Assembly: GCF_018614095.1 (NCBI RefSeq)
Contig: NZ_JAGGOY010000051.1
Span: 16,937 to 80,936, forward strand
Origin: Streptomyces sp. ISL-87
GTDB taxonomy: Bacteria > Actinomycetota > Actinomycetes > Streptomycetales > Streptomycetaceae
Length of the DNA stretch: 64,000 bases
Direction: 5' to 3'
A model generated the notes under the pieces. It had not been told where the DNA came from and did not search any database. It saw only the letters and a list, made by a program, of their open reading frames with translations. The position numbers were made by a program, and so were the translations under genes. Shown here piece after piece: positions 32,945 through 41,111 of this stretch (within the stretch, counting starts at the first letter, position 1; every line of letters begins with the position of its first letter).

Positions 32945-32977
32945 AAGGCCCCGCGGCCTCACGGCTGCGGGGCCTTT
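32945..32977 (+). terminator. ssrA terminator
   Basis: The stem AAGGCCCCGC/GCGGGGCCTT (10 bp, 12-nt loop) is followed by a short T run, 18 nt after the tmRNA 3' end. Confidence 0.85.
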
Positions 32978-33003
32978 GTCATGCGTCCGGGCCCCACGGC
33001 TGG

Positions 33004-33261
33004 TCAGTAGTGGTAGCGCAGCTTGAGGATCTTCACTTCCTTGTCATCGACGCGGTACACGAGCCGGTGTTCGTCGTCGATGCGGCGGGACCAGTAGCCC
33101 GACAGGTCGCCCTTCAAGGGTTCGGGCTTGCCGGTCCCGGTGAACGGGGTGCGCTGGATCTCGCCGATCAGACGCGTGATCCTGACGGCCCTCTTCCTGT
33201 CGGACGTCAGCCAGAACAGGAAGTCCTCCCACCCGTCGGGGTCGAAGCTGACGCCTCTCAC
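33004..33261 (-). CDS. yoeB: YoeB family ribosome-dependent mRNA endonuclease toxin
   Basis: An 85-residue RelE-superfamily toxin. The YoeB signature is clear: WEDFLFWLTSDRKRAVRITRLIGEIQRTPFTGTGKPEPLKGDLSGYWSRRIDDEHRLVYRV and the C-terminal LKLRYHY, with the His-Tyr active-site end. It cleaves mRNA in the ribosomal A site near start codons and is neutralised by the YefM antitoxin encoded just upstream. The GTG start overlaps the antitoxin stop (GTGA). Placement directly beside tmRNA, which rescues ribosomes left by such cleavage, is suggestive. Confidence 0.93.
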   Translation of the reverse strand: MRGVSFDPDGWEDFLFWLTSDRKRAVRITRLIGEIQRTPFTGTGKPEPLKGDLSGYWSRRIDDEHRLVYRVDDKEVKILKLRYHY

Positions 33262-33551
33262 TCGTCACCTGCCGCGTCGGCCGTCAGGCTCTCCAGCTCC
33301 TCCATAGTCTTGGTGATCCCGCTGTTTCCTGCCTTGTCGCGGGCGACGGCCTCCATGAGGCGGCGGGCGTTGGCGGGGGAGCGCAGCAGGTAGACGGTCT
33401 CCTGCCAGGACTCGTAGTCCTCGGCGGACATCAGGACGGCGTCACCTGCGTTGGAGGTGATGCGCTTTACGGTGTGGTCGGCGGCTACCTCCTTGATGAG
33501 GTTGAACAGGTTGGCGCGTGCGGTGGTCGCCGAGACGGCGGGTGTGGACAC
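33258..33551 (-). CDS. yefM: YefM family antitoxin
   Basis: A 97-residue Phd/YefM antitoxin. The N-terminal DNA-binding fold reads STPAVSATTARANLFNLIKEVAADHTVKRITSNAGDAVLMSAEDYES. The acidic, flexible C-terminus (EELESLTADAAGDE) would wrap the toxin. GTG 33551 is chosen because AGAGGGG lies 6 nt upstream and the protein then begins at the family start; the frame is open another 59 codons through the operator region, which would be untranslated. It should repress its own operon alone and more strongly with YoeB. Confidence 0.92.
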   Translation of the reverse strand: MSTPAVSATTARANLFNLIKEVAADHTVKRITSNAGDAVLMSAEDYESWQETVYLLRSPANARRLMEAVARDKAGNSGITKTMEELESLTADAAGDE

Positions 33552-33566
33552 GAGCACCCCTCTCGC

Positions 33567-33636
33567 GTACAGGAATTTGGTACGTACCGCTTCTCGGTAC
33601 ATATGAAAACTATCACCTGTACCGGATTCCCGTACA
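33567..33636. promoter_or_regulatory. YefM-YoeB operator with GTAC-core palindromes
   Basis: Upstream of yefM are several GTAC-containing repeats: GGTACGTACC (33579-33588), CGGTACAT (33595-33602) and the 19-bp palindrome TGTAC-N9-GTACA (33618-33636). The E. coli YefM operator has TGTACA hexamer cores, so these fit cooperative YefM/YefM-YoeB binding. Confidence 0.65.
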
Positions 33637-33731
33637 TAGTGAGTGTCGTCGGTCGGCCGAGCGCCCGTCCACGCGCGGCACCGCCAGCCGCCGACCACCT
33701 GTGAGGGCGGAGTGGGCGCCGGGGCCACGGC

Positions 33732-35090
<1,359 letters not shown>

Positions 35091-35162
35091 GGGAAGAGCC
35101 TCGCGGCAGCCGCCCGGCCCCGTCCAACACCTGTTCGGAGGCCTCTTACGCAGTTCTGTTGT

Positions 35163-35168
35163 TAGTCT
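35163..35168 (+). promoter_or_regulatory. -10 element of leaderless lysR-type gene
   Basis: TAGTCT ends 6 nt before GTG 35175, with no ribosome site, so a leaderless transcript is likely. Confidence 0.55.
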
Positions 35169-35174
35169 CCGGGC

Positions 35175-36146
35175 GTGATACCCCATGATGTGGAACCCCG
35201 GCTGCTGCGCGGGTTCGTCGCCGTGGCCGAGGAGCTGCACTTCACCCGGGCCGCCGCCCGGCTGTACGTCGCCCAGCAGGCGCTGAGCAGAGACGTGCGG
35301 CGGCTCGAACGCGCCCTGGGCGCGGGACTGTTCGTGCGCACCACCCGTGCCGTCGAGCTGACCCCGGACGGGGAGCGGCTGCTGCCGCTGGCCCGGAAGG
35401 TGCTGGCCGCGCACGAGGAGCTGGCCGCCGCCTTCGCCGAGCCCGGGCCGCTGCTCGTCGACCTGAACACCGCCGGGCCGAGCTCGGGGCGCACCGTGCT
35501 GGAGCGGGCGCGGGAACTCGCCCCGGGCTGCGAACTGATGGCCCGGTTCGAGAGCGGGCTGACCCATGCCGCCGCCGAGATCGCCGCCGGGCGCCTCGAC
35601 GTGGCGTTCGGGTACGCCGCCGGGCTGGACCCGGCACTGCGGGCGCGGCTCGCGTACACGCCCGTACGGTACGAGCCGCTCGCCGTGCTGCTGCCCGAGG
35701 GGCACGCGTCGGCCGGGCCGGACGGTGTGCCGTTGCCCCTGGCCGCGCTGGCCGGGGAGACCGTGTACGCCGGGGCCGGCAATCCGCGGACCCTGGAGTG
35801 GACGGGCCTCGCGCGCGAGCTCTTCGCCGGGCGGGGGATCGCGCTGGCGCCGCCCGCGCCGGTGGCCGTCGGCAAGGAGGAGTTCCGCCGGGTGATGGCC
35901 AAGACCCGCAATCCGGTGCTGGTGACCGTGGACTTCCCCGACATGCCCGGGTGCGTAAAGCGGCCGCTGACCGATCCGGTGCCGCTGTCGCCGCTCGCGA
36001 TGGTGTGGCGCAGGGGTTTCGGGCATCCCGGGCTGGACGCCCTCATGGACGCCGCCGGCGGGCTCGCGGCCGAGCGGGGCTGGCTGGAAGTGCCCCCGGG
36101 GAGCTGGCTGCCCGCGGCGCTCACACCGGGCCCGCGCGGCGGGTGA
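35175..36146 (+). CDS. LysR family transcriptional regulator
   Basis: A 323-residue LysR-type regulator. The winged helix-turn-helix (residues 6-65) reads LLRGFVAVAEELHFTRAAARLYVAQQALSRDVRRLERALG and the remainder is a periplasmic-binding-protein-like effector domain (about 90-300). It is divergent from the MFS exporter across an 84-bp gap, the classical arrangement for a LysR regulator and its target. The effector is unknown. The leaderless GTG 35175 is preferred. Confidence 0.92.
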   Translation: MIPHDVEPRLLRGFVAVAEELHFTRAAARLYVAQQALSRDVRRLERALGAGLFVRTTRAVELTPDGERLLPLARKVLAAHEELAAAFAEPGPLLVDLNTAGPSSGRTVLERARELAPGCELMARFESGLTHAAAEIAAGRLDVAFGYAAGLDPALRARLAYTPVRYEPLAVLLPEGHASAGPDGVPLPLAALAGETVYAGAGNPRTLEWTGLARELFAGRGIALAPPAPVAVGKEEFRRVMAKTRNPVLVTVDFPDMPGCVKRPLTDPVPLSPLAMVWRRGFGHPGLDALMDAAGGLAAERGWLEVPPGSWLPAALTPGPRGG

Positions 36147-36243
36147 GAGCAAGGTTTCGCGGCGGTCATCCGGCGGGGACCGGGGCCGAAACGCGCCGTT
36201 CCTACGGTCGTCACCACGGACGCGACAGCTGTGGAGGCGTGTG

Positions 36244-37614
36244 ATGACCGGTACGACCGCACCGCGCAAGGGGGGCCGCTGGATCGAGCGGTGGGACCCC
36301 GAGGACGAGACCTTCTGGAAGGAGTCCGGGGAGCGGGTTGCCCGGCGCAACCTCCTCTACTCCGTTCTGTCCGAGCACATCGGGTTCTCGATCTGGTCCC
36401 TGTGGTCGGTGATGGTGCTCTTCATGGGCCCCAAGTACGGGATCGACCCGGCGGGGAAGTTCTTCCTGATCGCGACCGCCACCTTCGTGGGGGCCCTGGC
36501 ACGGGTGCCCTACACCTTCGCCGTCGCACGGTTCGGCGGGCGCAACTGGACCGTCGTCAGCGCCCTGCTGCTGCTCGGGCCGGCAGTGGCCGCGCTGGTG
36601 GTCATGGAGCCCGGGACCTCGTACGGGACCTTCCTGGCGGTGGCCGCGCTGACGGGTGTGGGCGGCGGCAACTTCGCCTCGTCGATGACGAACATCAACG
36701 CCTTCTTCCCGCTGCGCAAGAAGGGCTGGGCGCTGGGGCTGAACGCGGGCGGCGGGAACATCGGCGTGCCCGTGGTGCAGCTCGTCGCGCTGCTGGTCAT
36801 CGGTACCGCGGGGGCGGGGCACCCGCGGCTGCTGCTCGCGGTGTACATCCCGCTGATCGTGGTCGCGGCCGCGCTGGCCCTCGTACGCATGGACAACCTG
36901 GCGCCGGTACGCAACGACACCGGTGCGGTGCGGGAGGCGATGCGCGACGCGCACACCTGGATCATGGCCTTCCTGTACATCGGCACCTTCGGGTCCTTCA
37001 TCGGCTACAGCTTCGCCTTCGGGCTGGTGCTCCAGACGCAGTTCGGGCGGACCCCGCTCCAGGCGGCCTCGCTGACCTTCATCGGGCCGCTGCTCGGCTC
37101 CCTGATCCGGCCGGTGGGCGGGGCGCTCGCGGACCGGTTCGGCGGGGCGCGGATCACGCTCGGGACGTTCGTGGCGATGGCGGCGGCGACCGGGGTGGTC
37201 GTCCTGGCCTCGGTGCGCGAGTCGCTGCCGGTGTTCCTCATCGGGTTCGTGGCGCTGTTCGCGCTGAGCGGGCTGGGCAACGGGTCGACGTACAAGATGA
37301 TCCCGGGCATCTTCCAGGCCAAGGCGCTGGCGCGGGGCATGAGCGGTGAGGCCGCGGCCGCGTACGGGCGGCGGCTGTCCGGGGCCTCGATGGGGCTGAT
37401 CGGTGCGGTGGGCGCGCTCGGCGGGCTCGGCATCAACCTGGTGTTCCGGGAGGCGTTCCTGAGCACCGGGACGGGGACGGGTGCCTTCGTGACCTTCCTC
37501 GGCTTCTACGCGCTGTGCTGCGCGGTCACCTGGGCGGTATACCTTCGGCGGCCCGCCGAGGCCGCGCCGGTGACGGCCGGGGCTGTGGCGAAACCGCAGC
37601 TCACCTCGGTGTAA
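36244..37614 (+). CDS. narK: Nitrate/nitrite transporter NarK
   Basis: A 456-residue MFS transporter of the nitrate/nitrite porter family with 12 helices. It carries both nitrate-signature regions: GVGGGNFASSMTNINAFFP in helix 5 and GLGNGSTYKMIPGIF in helix 11. The conserved arginine position RPVGGALADRFGG follows helix 8. It imports nitrate and/or exports nitrite for assimilation. The regulator gene nnaR follows, as in S. coelicolor. GGAGG (36233-36237) sits 6 nt from ATG 36244, favouring it over GTG 36241. TACGGT at 36203-36208 may be the -10. Confidence 0.93.
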   Translation: MTGTTAPRKGGRWIERWDPEDETFWKESGERVARRNLLYSVLSEHIGFSIWSLWSVMVLFMGPKYGIDPAGKFFLIATATFVGALARVPYTFAVARFGGRNWTVVSALLLLGPAVAALVVMEPGTSYGTFLAVAALTGVGGGNFASSMTNINAFFPLRKKGWALGLNAGGGNIGVPVVQLVALLVIGTAGAGHPRLLLAVYIPLIVVAAALALVRMDNLAPVRNDTGAVREAMRDAHTWIMAFLYIGTFGSFIGYSFAFGLVLQTQFGRTPLQAASLTFIGPLLGSLIRPVGGALADRFGGARITLGTFVAMAAATGVVVLASVRESLPVFLIGFVALFALSGLGNGSTYKMIPGIFQAKALARGMSGEAAAAYGRRLSGASMGLIGAVGALGGLGINLVFREAFLSTGTGTGAFVTFLGFYALCCAVTWAVYLRRPAEAAPVTAGAVAKPQLTSV

Positions 37615-37620
37615 CAGCGG

Positions 37621-37658
37621 TTAACGGCGCCGAAATGCGGCGGAACCGAGCCTGACAC
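37621..37658. promoter_or_regulatory. Candidate GlnR/NnaR-type box upstream of nnaR
   Basis: TTAAC (37621) - 6 nt - GAAAT (37632) - 6 nt - GAACC (37643) - 6 nt - GACAC (37654) follows the spacing of the Streptomyces GlnR box gTnAc-n6-GaAAc repeated twice. Matches are 4, 4, 3 and 4 of 5, counting the n position as matched. The right part overlaps the narK terminator hairpin, so function is uncertain. Confidence 0.4.
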
Positions 37659-37684
37659 GCCGACTTGGCAGGCTCGGTTCCGCC
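37639..37684 (+). terminator. narK terminator
   Basis: A perfect 16-bp stem (arm GGCGGAACCGAGCCTG) with a 14-nt loop lies 24 nt after the narK stop. Confidence 0.85.
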
Positions 37685-37719
37685 ACGGTATCCCCGACCC
37701 ACTTGCAAGGCAGGTCACC

Positions 37720-39003
37720 ATGGACGACGAGACGCGCACCGTCCCATCGGCAGGTCCGGCGTCGGCTCTGCCGTCGGATCGGGTGCCGGGTCCGGTGCCG
37801 GTACCGGATCCTGCGCCGGTGCCGGGTCCGCAGAGCGGTCCGCCGGGCGGTCCGTCGGCCGGTCCGCAGGCCGGGCCGCTGGCCGGCTTCACCGTCGGGG
37901 TCACGGCCGCCCGGCGGGCCGACGAGCTGATCGCCCTGCTGCGCCGCCGCGGGGCCCAGGTGCTGCACGCGCCCGCCCTGCGGATCGTGCCGCTGGCCGA
38001 CGACAGCGAGCTGCTCGCCGCCACCAAGGAGCTGATCGACTGCCCGCCGGACGTGGTGGTCGCCACCACCGCCATCGGATTTCGCGGGTGGATCGAGGCC
38101 GCCGACGGGTGGGGGATCGGCGAGGAGCTGCTCACCCGGCTGCGGGCCACCGAACTGCTGGCGCGCGGGCCGAAGGTGAAGGGGGCCGTACGGGCCGCCG
38201 GGCTGGTGGAGGCCTGGTCGCCGCAGTCGGAGTCGCTGGCCGAGGTGCTGGACCGGATGCTGATGTCCGGGGTGGCCGGGCGGCGCATCGCGCTCCAGCT
38301 GCACGGGGAGCCGCTGCCCGGGTTCGTCGAGGCGCTGCGGGCCGGCGGGGCCGAGGTGGTGGTGGTCCCGGTGTACCGGTGGATGCCGCCGGAGGATCTC
38401 GGGCCGCTGGACCGGCTGCTGGACGCGGTGGCCGCCGGCACGGTGGACGCCGTCAGCTTCACCTCGGCCCCGGCGGCGGCCTCGCTGCTGTCCCGGGCCG
38501 AGGAGCGGGGGCTACGGGAGGCCGTGCTGGACTCCCTGCGGGGCGAGGTGCTCAGCGCGTGCGTGGGGCCGGTGACCGCGCTGCCGCTCCAGGGGCACGG
38601 AGTGTCCACGGTCCAGCCGGAGCGGTTCCGCATCGGCCCGCTGGTGCAGCTGCTGTGCCAGGAACTGCCGGGGCGGGCGCGGGTGCTGCCGCTGGCCGGA
38701 CACCGGGTGGAGATCCGGGGGCACGCGGTGCTGGTGGACGCGGAGCTACGTCCGGTGCCGCCGGCCGGAATGGCCCTGCTGCGCGCCCTGGCCCGGCGCC
38801 CGGGATGGGTGGTGGCCCGCGCCGAACTGCTCCGGGCCCTGCCCGGGGCGGGCCGGGACGAGCACGCGGTGGAAACGGCGATGGCCCGCCTGCGGGTGGC
38901 CCTGGGCGCGCCGAAGCTGATCCAGACGGTGGTCAAACGCGGGTACCGGCTGTCACTGGACGCGGGCGGCGAGGAGAAGTACGGCGTCCTGCCGCGGAGG
39001 TGA
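37720..39003 (+). CDS. nnaR: NnaR-type regulator: uroporphyrinogen-III synthase-like domain plus winged helix
   Basis: A 427-residue protein. A Pro/Gly-rich N-terminus (1-55) precedes a HemD-like domain (about 55-310: GFTVGVTAARRADELIALLRRRGAQVLHAPALRIVPLADD, VVVATTAIGFRGW, AVSFTSAPAAASLL). An OmpR-type winged helix closes the protein (about 340-420: LLRALARRPGWVVARAELLRAL, HAVETAMARLRVALG, IQTVVKRGYRL). This is the architecture of NnaR of S. coelicolor, a coactivator of nitrate assimilation genes with GlnR. Position directly after narK supports the name. Whether the HemD part is catalytic or only senses a ligand is not evident. Confidence 0.9.
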   Translation: MDDETRTVPSAGPASALPSDRVPGPVPVPDPAPVPGPQSGPPGGPSAGPQAGPLAGFTVGVTAARRADELIALLRRRGAQVLHAPALRIVPLADDSELLAATKELIDCPPDVVVATTAIGFRGWIEAADGWGIGEELLTRLRATELLARGPKVKGAVRAAGLVEAWSPQSESLAEVLDRMLMSGVAGRRIALQLHGEPLPGFVEALRAGGAEVVVVPVYRWMPPEDLGPLDRLLDAVAAGTVDAVSFTSAPAAASLLSRAEERGLREAVLDSLRGEVLSACVGPVTALPLQGHGVSTVQPERFRIGPLVQLLCQELPGRARVLPLAGHRVEIRGHAVLVDAELRPVPPAGMALLRALARRPGWVVARAELLRALPGAGRDEHAVETAMARLRVALGAPKLIQTVVKRGYRLSLDAGGEEKYGVLPRR

Positions 39004-39467
39004 ACCGGACCGCGCCGAATCCGGCCGAGCCGGGGTGGGCCGGGATCGAGCCGCGCCGCGACCGGGCGGGCGAGCCGGAGCCGGGCCGGGATCGAGCCGC
39101 GCCGTGACCGGCCGGGGGCGAGCCGGAGCCGGGCCGGGATCGAGCCGCGCCGTGATCGGCCGGGGGCGAGCCGAAGTTGGGCCCGGGTTGAGCCGCGCCG
39201 TGATCGGGCGGAGCCGGGTGCCGGGGCGGGTCGGGGATCCCAGCCGCGATCGGGCGGCGGCGAGCCGGGGTCAAGCCGAGCCGTTCCGGGGCCGGTCGCG
39301 GGCGAGCCGCAATGCGGTCGGGCGGGGGCGAGTCGCAACGGGCTGCGCCGGCCACATCCAGCCTCGCCGGCGTTTGAGGCGCGGGTCCGGGCGGAGCCCG
39401 GGGCCCGGCGGAGCCGGGTTCCTCTGTCCCCTCGACTGCGTCCGGGGGGACCTCAGGGGCGTCACCC

Positions 39468-39665
39468 CGCCTCAGCCTCGCCCGCGCAGCGAAGCGGCCT
39501 CGCCTCGGCCTGGCTCGCGCAGCGGAACGGCCCCGCCTCGGCCTGGCTCGCGCAGCGGAACGGCCCCGCCTCGGCCTGGCTCGCGCAGCGGTACGGCCCC
39601 GCCTCGGCCTGGCCCGCGCAGCGGTACGGCCCCGCCTCGGCCTGGCCCGCGCAGCGAAGCGGTCC
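39468..39665. repeat. Six-copy 33-bp tandem repeat
   Basis: Units start at 39468, 39501, 39534, 39567, 39600 and 39633. Each unit begins CGCCTCGGCCTGGCTCGCGC and ends with an AGCGG(A/T)ACGG-type segment; copies 2 and 3 are identical and the outer copies are more diverged. Because 33 is a multiple of 3, frames on both strands stay open, but no start or codon bias supports coding. Confidence 0.85.
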
Positions 39666-39695
39666 CGCGTCTGGCCCGCTCGCGGAGTGGTCGGC

Positions 39696-39701
39696 TAGCG
39701 T
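39696..39701 (+). promoter_or_regulatory. -10 element of leaderless acetyltransferase gene
   Basis: TAGCGT ends 6 nt before ATG 39708. No ribosome site is present. Confidence 0.55.
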
Positions 39702-39707
39702 GCCCGG

Positions 39708-40256
39708 ATGATCATTGACGGGGTGGAGATGCGCGGCGTCACGCTCGATGACGCCGTCGGGCTGGCCGGCGTACTGGAGCGCAATCGGGCGTACATGGCG
39801 CCCTTCGAGCCGTACCGGCCCGAGGAGTTCTACAGCGAGGCGGGCCAGCAGGCCCGCATCCGGGGCCTGCTCGAGGAGCGGGACGGCGGGCGGATGCTGC
39901 CGTTCGTCCTGGTCGAGGCGGCCGGCGGGACCCCGGTCGGGACGATCAACCTCGGCAGCATCGCGCACGGTCCGTTCCGCAGCGGCGGCGTCGGCTACTG
40001 GGTGGACCAGAAGTGGACCGGCAAGGGGCTGGCCACCGCCGCCCTGGAGGAGGTGTGCCGGATCGCCCGCGACGAGGTCGGGCTGCACCGGGTCGAGGCC
40101 GGGACCCTGGTCGACAACGTGGCCTCGCAGCGAGTGCTGGCGAAGGTCGGCTTCGAGGAGCACGGGCTCGCGCCCCGCTACCTCCACATCAACGGCGCCT
40201 GGCGCGACCACCGGCTCTTCCAGCGGCTGCTGCACGACAACCCGCCACCGCGGTAG
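39708..40256 (+). CDS. GNAT family N-acetyltransferase (RimJ/RimL type)
   Basis: A 182-residue acetyltransferase. The order of motifs is typical of ribosomal-protein or small-amine acetyltransferases: MRGVTLDDAVGLAGVLERNRAYMAPFEP, PVGTINL, VGYWVDQKWTGKGLATAALEEVC (acetyl-CoA pyrophosphate loop with the Gly-rich QKWTGKGLAT) and VDNVASQRVLAKVGFEEHG. It transfers an acetyl group from acetyl-CoA to a primary amine, often an N-terminus; the target is unknown. It is monocistronic, probably leaderless, and followed by a terminator hairpin. Confidence 0.9.
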   Translation: MIIDGVEMRGVTLDDAVGLAGVLERNRAYMAPFEPYRPEEFYSEAGQQARIRGLLEERDGGRMLPFVLVEAAGGTPVGTINLGSIAHGPFRSGGVGYWVDQKWTGKGLATAALEEVCRIARDEVGLHRVEAGTLVDNVASQRVLAKVGFEEHGLAPRYLHINGAWRDHRLFQRLLHDNPPPR

Positions 40257-40297
40257 GCCCCTCGCACGGGGGGTTCCGCAACGCCCCGGCGAGGGGC
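40257..40297 (+). terminator. Terminator after GNAT gene
   Basis: GCCCCTCGC (40257-40265) pairs with GCGAGGGGC (40289-40297); inner GGGG/CCCC pairs extend the stem. Confidence 0.7.
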
Positions 40298-40341
40298 ACT
40301 CTGGGGGGCACGGGCCCTCGCGAACCGAGGCGGTGACGGGC

Positions 40342-40902
40342 ATGTGGTTCGACTCCGGGCGGGTTTGCCTGGACCTGGTGGCCACCTCCGCTCCACACGA
40401 GGGGATCCAGGACGCCGACGAGCTGCGGCTGTGGCTCACCGGAGCCGGGCTCGTGCCCGACCGGACACCGCTGGCCCGGGTGGGGCCTGACTGGGTCGAG
40501 GCCTTCCGGGCGCTGCGCGGCGATGTGGAAACCCTCGTACGGGCGGAGCTCGGCGGGCGCGACCCCGACGAGGCGGCGCTGGCCCGGGTCAACGCGCCGG
40601 CCGCCGGTCCACCCCCGGGACTGTGTGCCGTACGGGACCAAGAGGGGCGTCTGGTAAGGGAGTTGTGCGGCGGGGTGGAGTGCGCGGGGCTGCTCGCCGC
40701 CGTGGCCCGGGACGCCGTGGAACTGCTCACCGACCCCGGCGACCGGGCGCTGCTGCGGGCCTGCGAGGGCGACGGCTGCACCCGGGTCTACCTGGACACC
40801 TCGCGCGGACACCGGCGGCGCTGGTGCTCCAGCGAACTGTGCGGCAACCGGGAGCGGGTCGCCCGGCACCGGCGCCGGGTGCTGGCGGCGGGGTCCGCGT
40901 AG
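40342..40902 (+). CDS. CGNR zinc-finger (ABATE-type) regulator
   Basis: A 186-residue protein with an N-terminal stress-induced ABATE-like domain (FDSGRVCLDLVATSAPHEG) and a C-terminal treble-clef zinc finger: ACEGDGCTRVYLDTSRGHRRRWCSSELCGNRERVARHRRR, where Cys pairs and CGNR are the hallmark. Such proteins are putative DNA-binding regulators. ATG 40342 starts at the family N-terminus; GTG 40333, in frame three codons earlier, is an alternative. No operon partner is evident. Confidence 0.85.
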   Translation: MWFDSGRVCLDLVATSAPHEGIQDADELRLWLTGAGLVPDRTPLARVGPDWVEAFRALRGDVETLVRAELGGRDPDEAALARVNAPAAGPPPGLCAVRDQEGRLVRELCGGVECAGLLAAVARDAVELLTDPGDRALLRACEGDGCTRVYLDTSRGHRRRWCSSELCGNRERVARHRRRVLAAGSA

Positions 40903-41111
40903 CGGTTGCGGGCCCCCTTTCGTGGGGGTTCGCGGGGGTTCGAGGGGTTGGCGGGCTTCGCGGGTTCGCGTACCGTTCGCGGGGCCCTTTCCCGGCCCAC
41001 GGACCGGTGGGATCAGGCCGCCGCGCGGGACGCTCGCGGAACGGGCGTGCGGACAGGGCCCGGATTCGCGTACGGTTGACGGTCGCCCATGCACGTCAGA
41101 AGGGGGCCTTG
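40903..41111. promoter_or_regulatory. Upstream region of HelD-like gene
   Basis: G-rich short repeats (TTCGCGGG/TTCGAGGGG, 40919-40970) and two related motifs TTCGCGTACCGTT (40966) and TTCGCGTACGGTT (41065) occur here. TACGGT at 41071-41076 is the likely -10. I found no rifamycin-associated inverted repeat. Confidence 0.4.

Larger units (their letters stand above)
39004..39707. repeat. Repeat-filled intergenic region
   Basis: These 704 bp lack a credible gene. They hold about four copies of a 46-49-bp unit beginning GATCGAGCCGCGCCG (39044-39230), a palindromic-repeat core at 39361-39380, and six 33-bp tandem repeats at 39468-39665. Several frames are open across the repeats, but the translations are simple low-complexity repeats. 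Confidence 0.8.

Noticed and set aside
36147..36243. GlnR box upstream of narK
   Set aside because: A GAAAC at 36188-36192 is preceded by GGGAC with a 7-nt rather than 6-nt gap and no further half-sites, which is too weak to call.
39468..39665. Possible CRISPR array
   Set aside because: The 33-bp units are contiguous with no unique spacers and there are no cas genes; it is a minisatellite.
39462..40781. 439-codon minus-strand frame over the 33-bp repeats and GNAT gene
   Set aside because: It contains QAEAGPYRCA-type units only because the repeat length is a multiple of 3, and it overlaps two well-supported genes.
40903..41111. Rifamycin-associated element upstream of the HelD-like gene
   Set aside because: No inverted repeat resembling that element is present, and the protein's N-terminal arm looks more like HelD than HelR.
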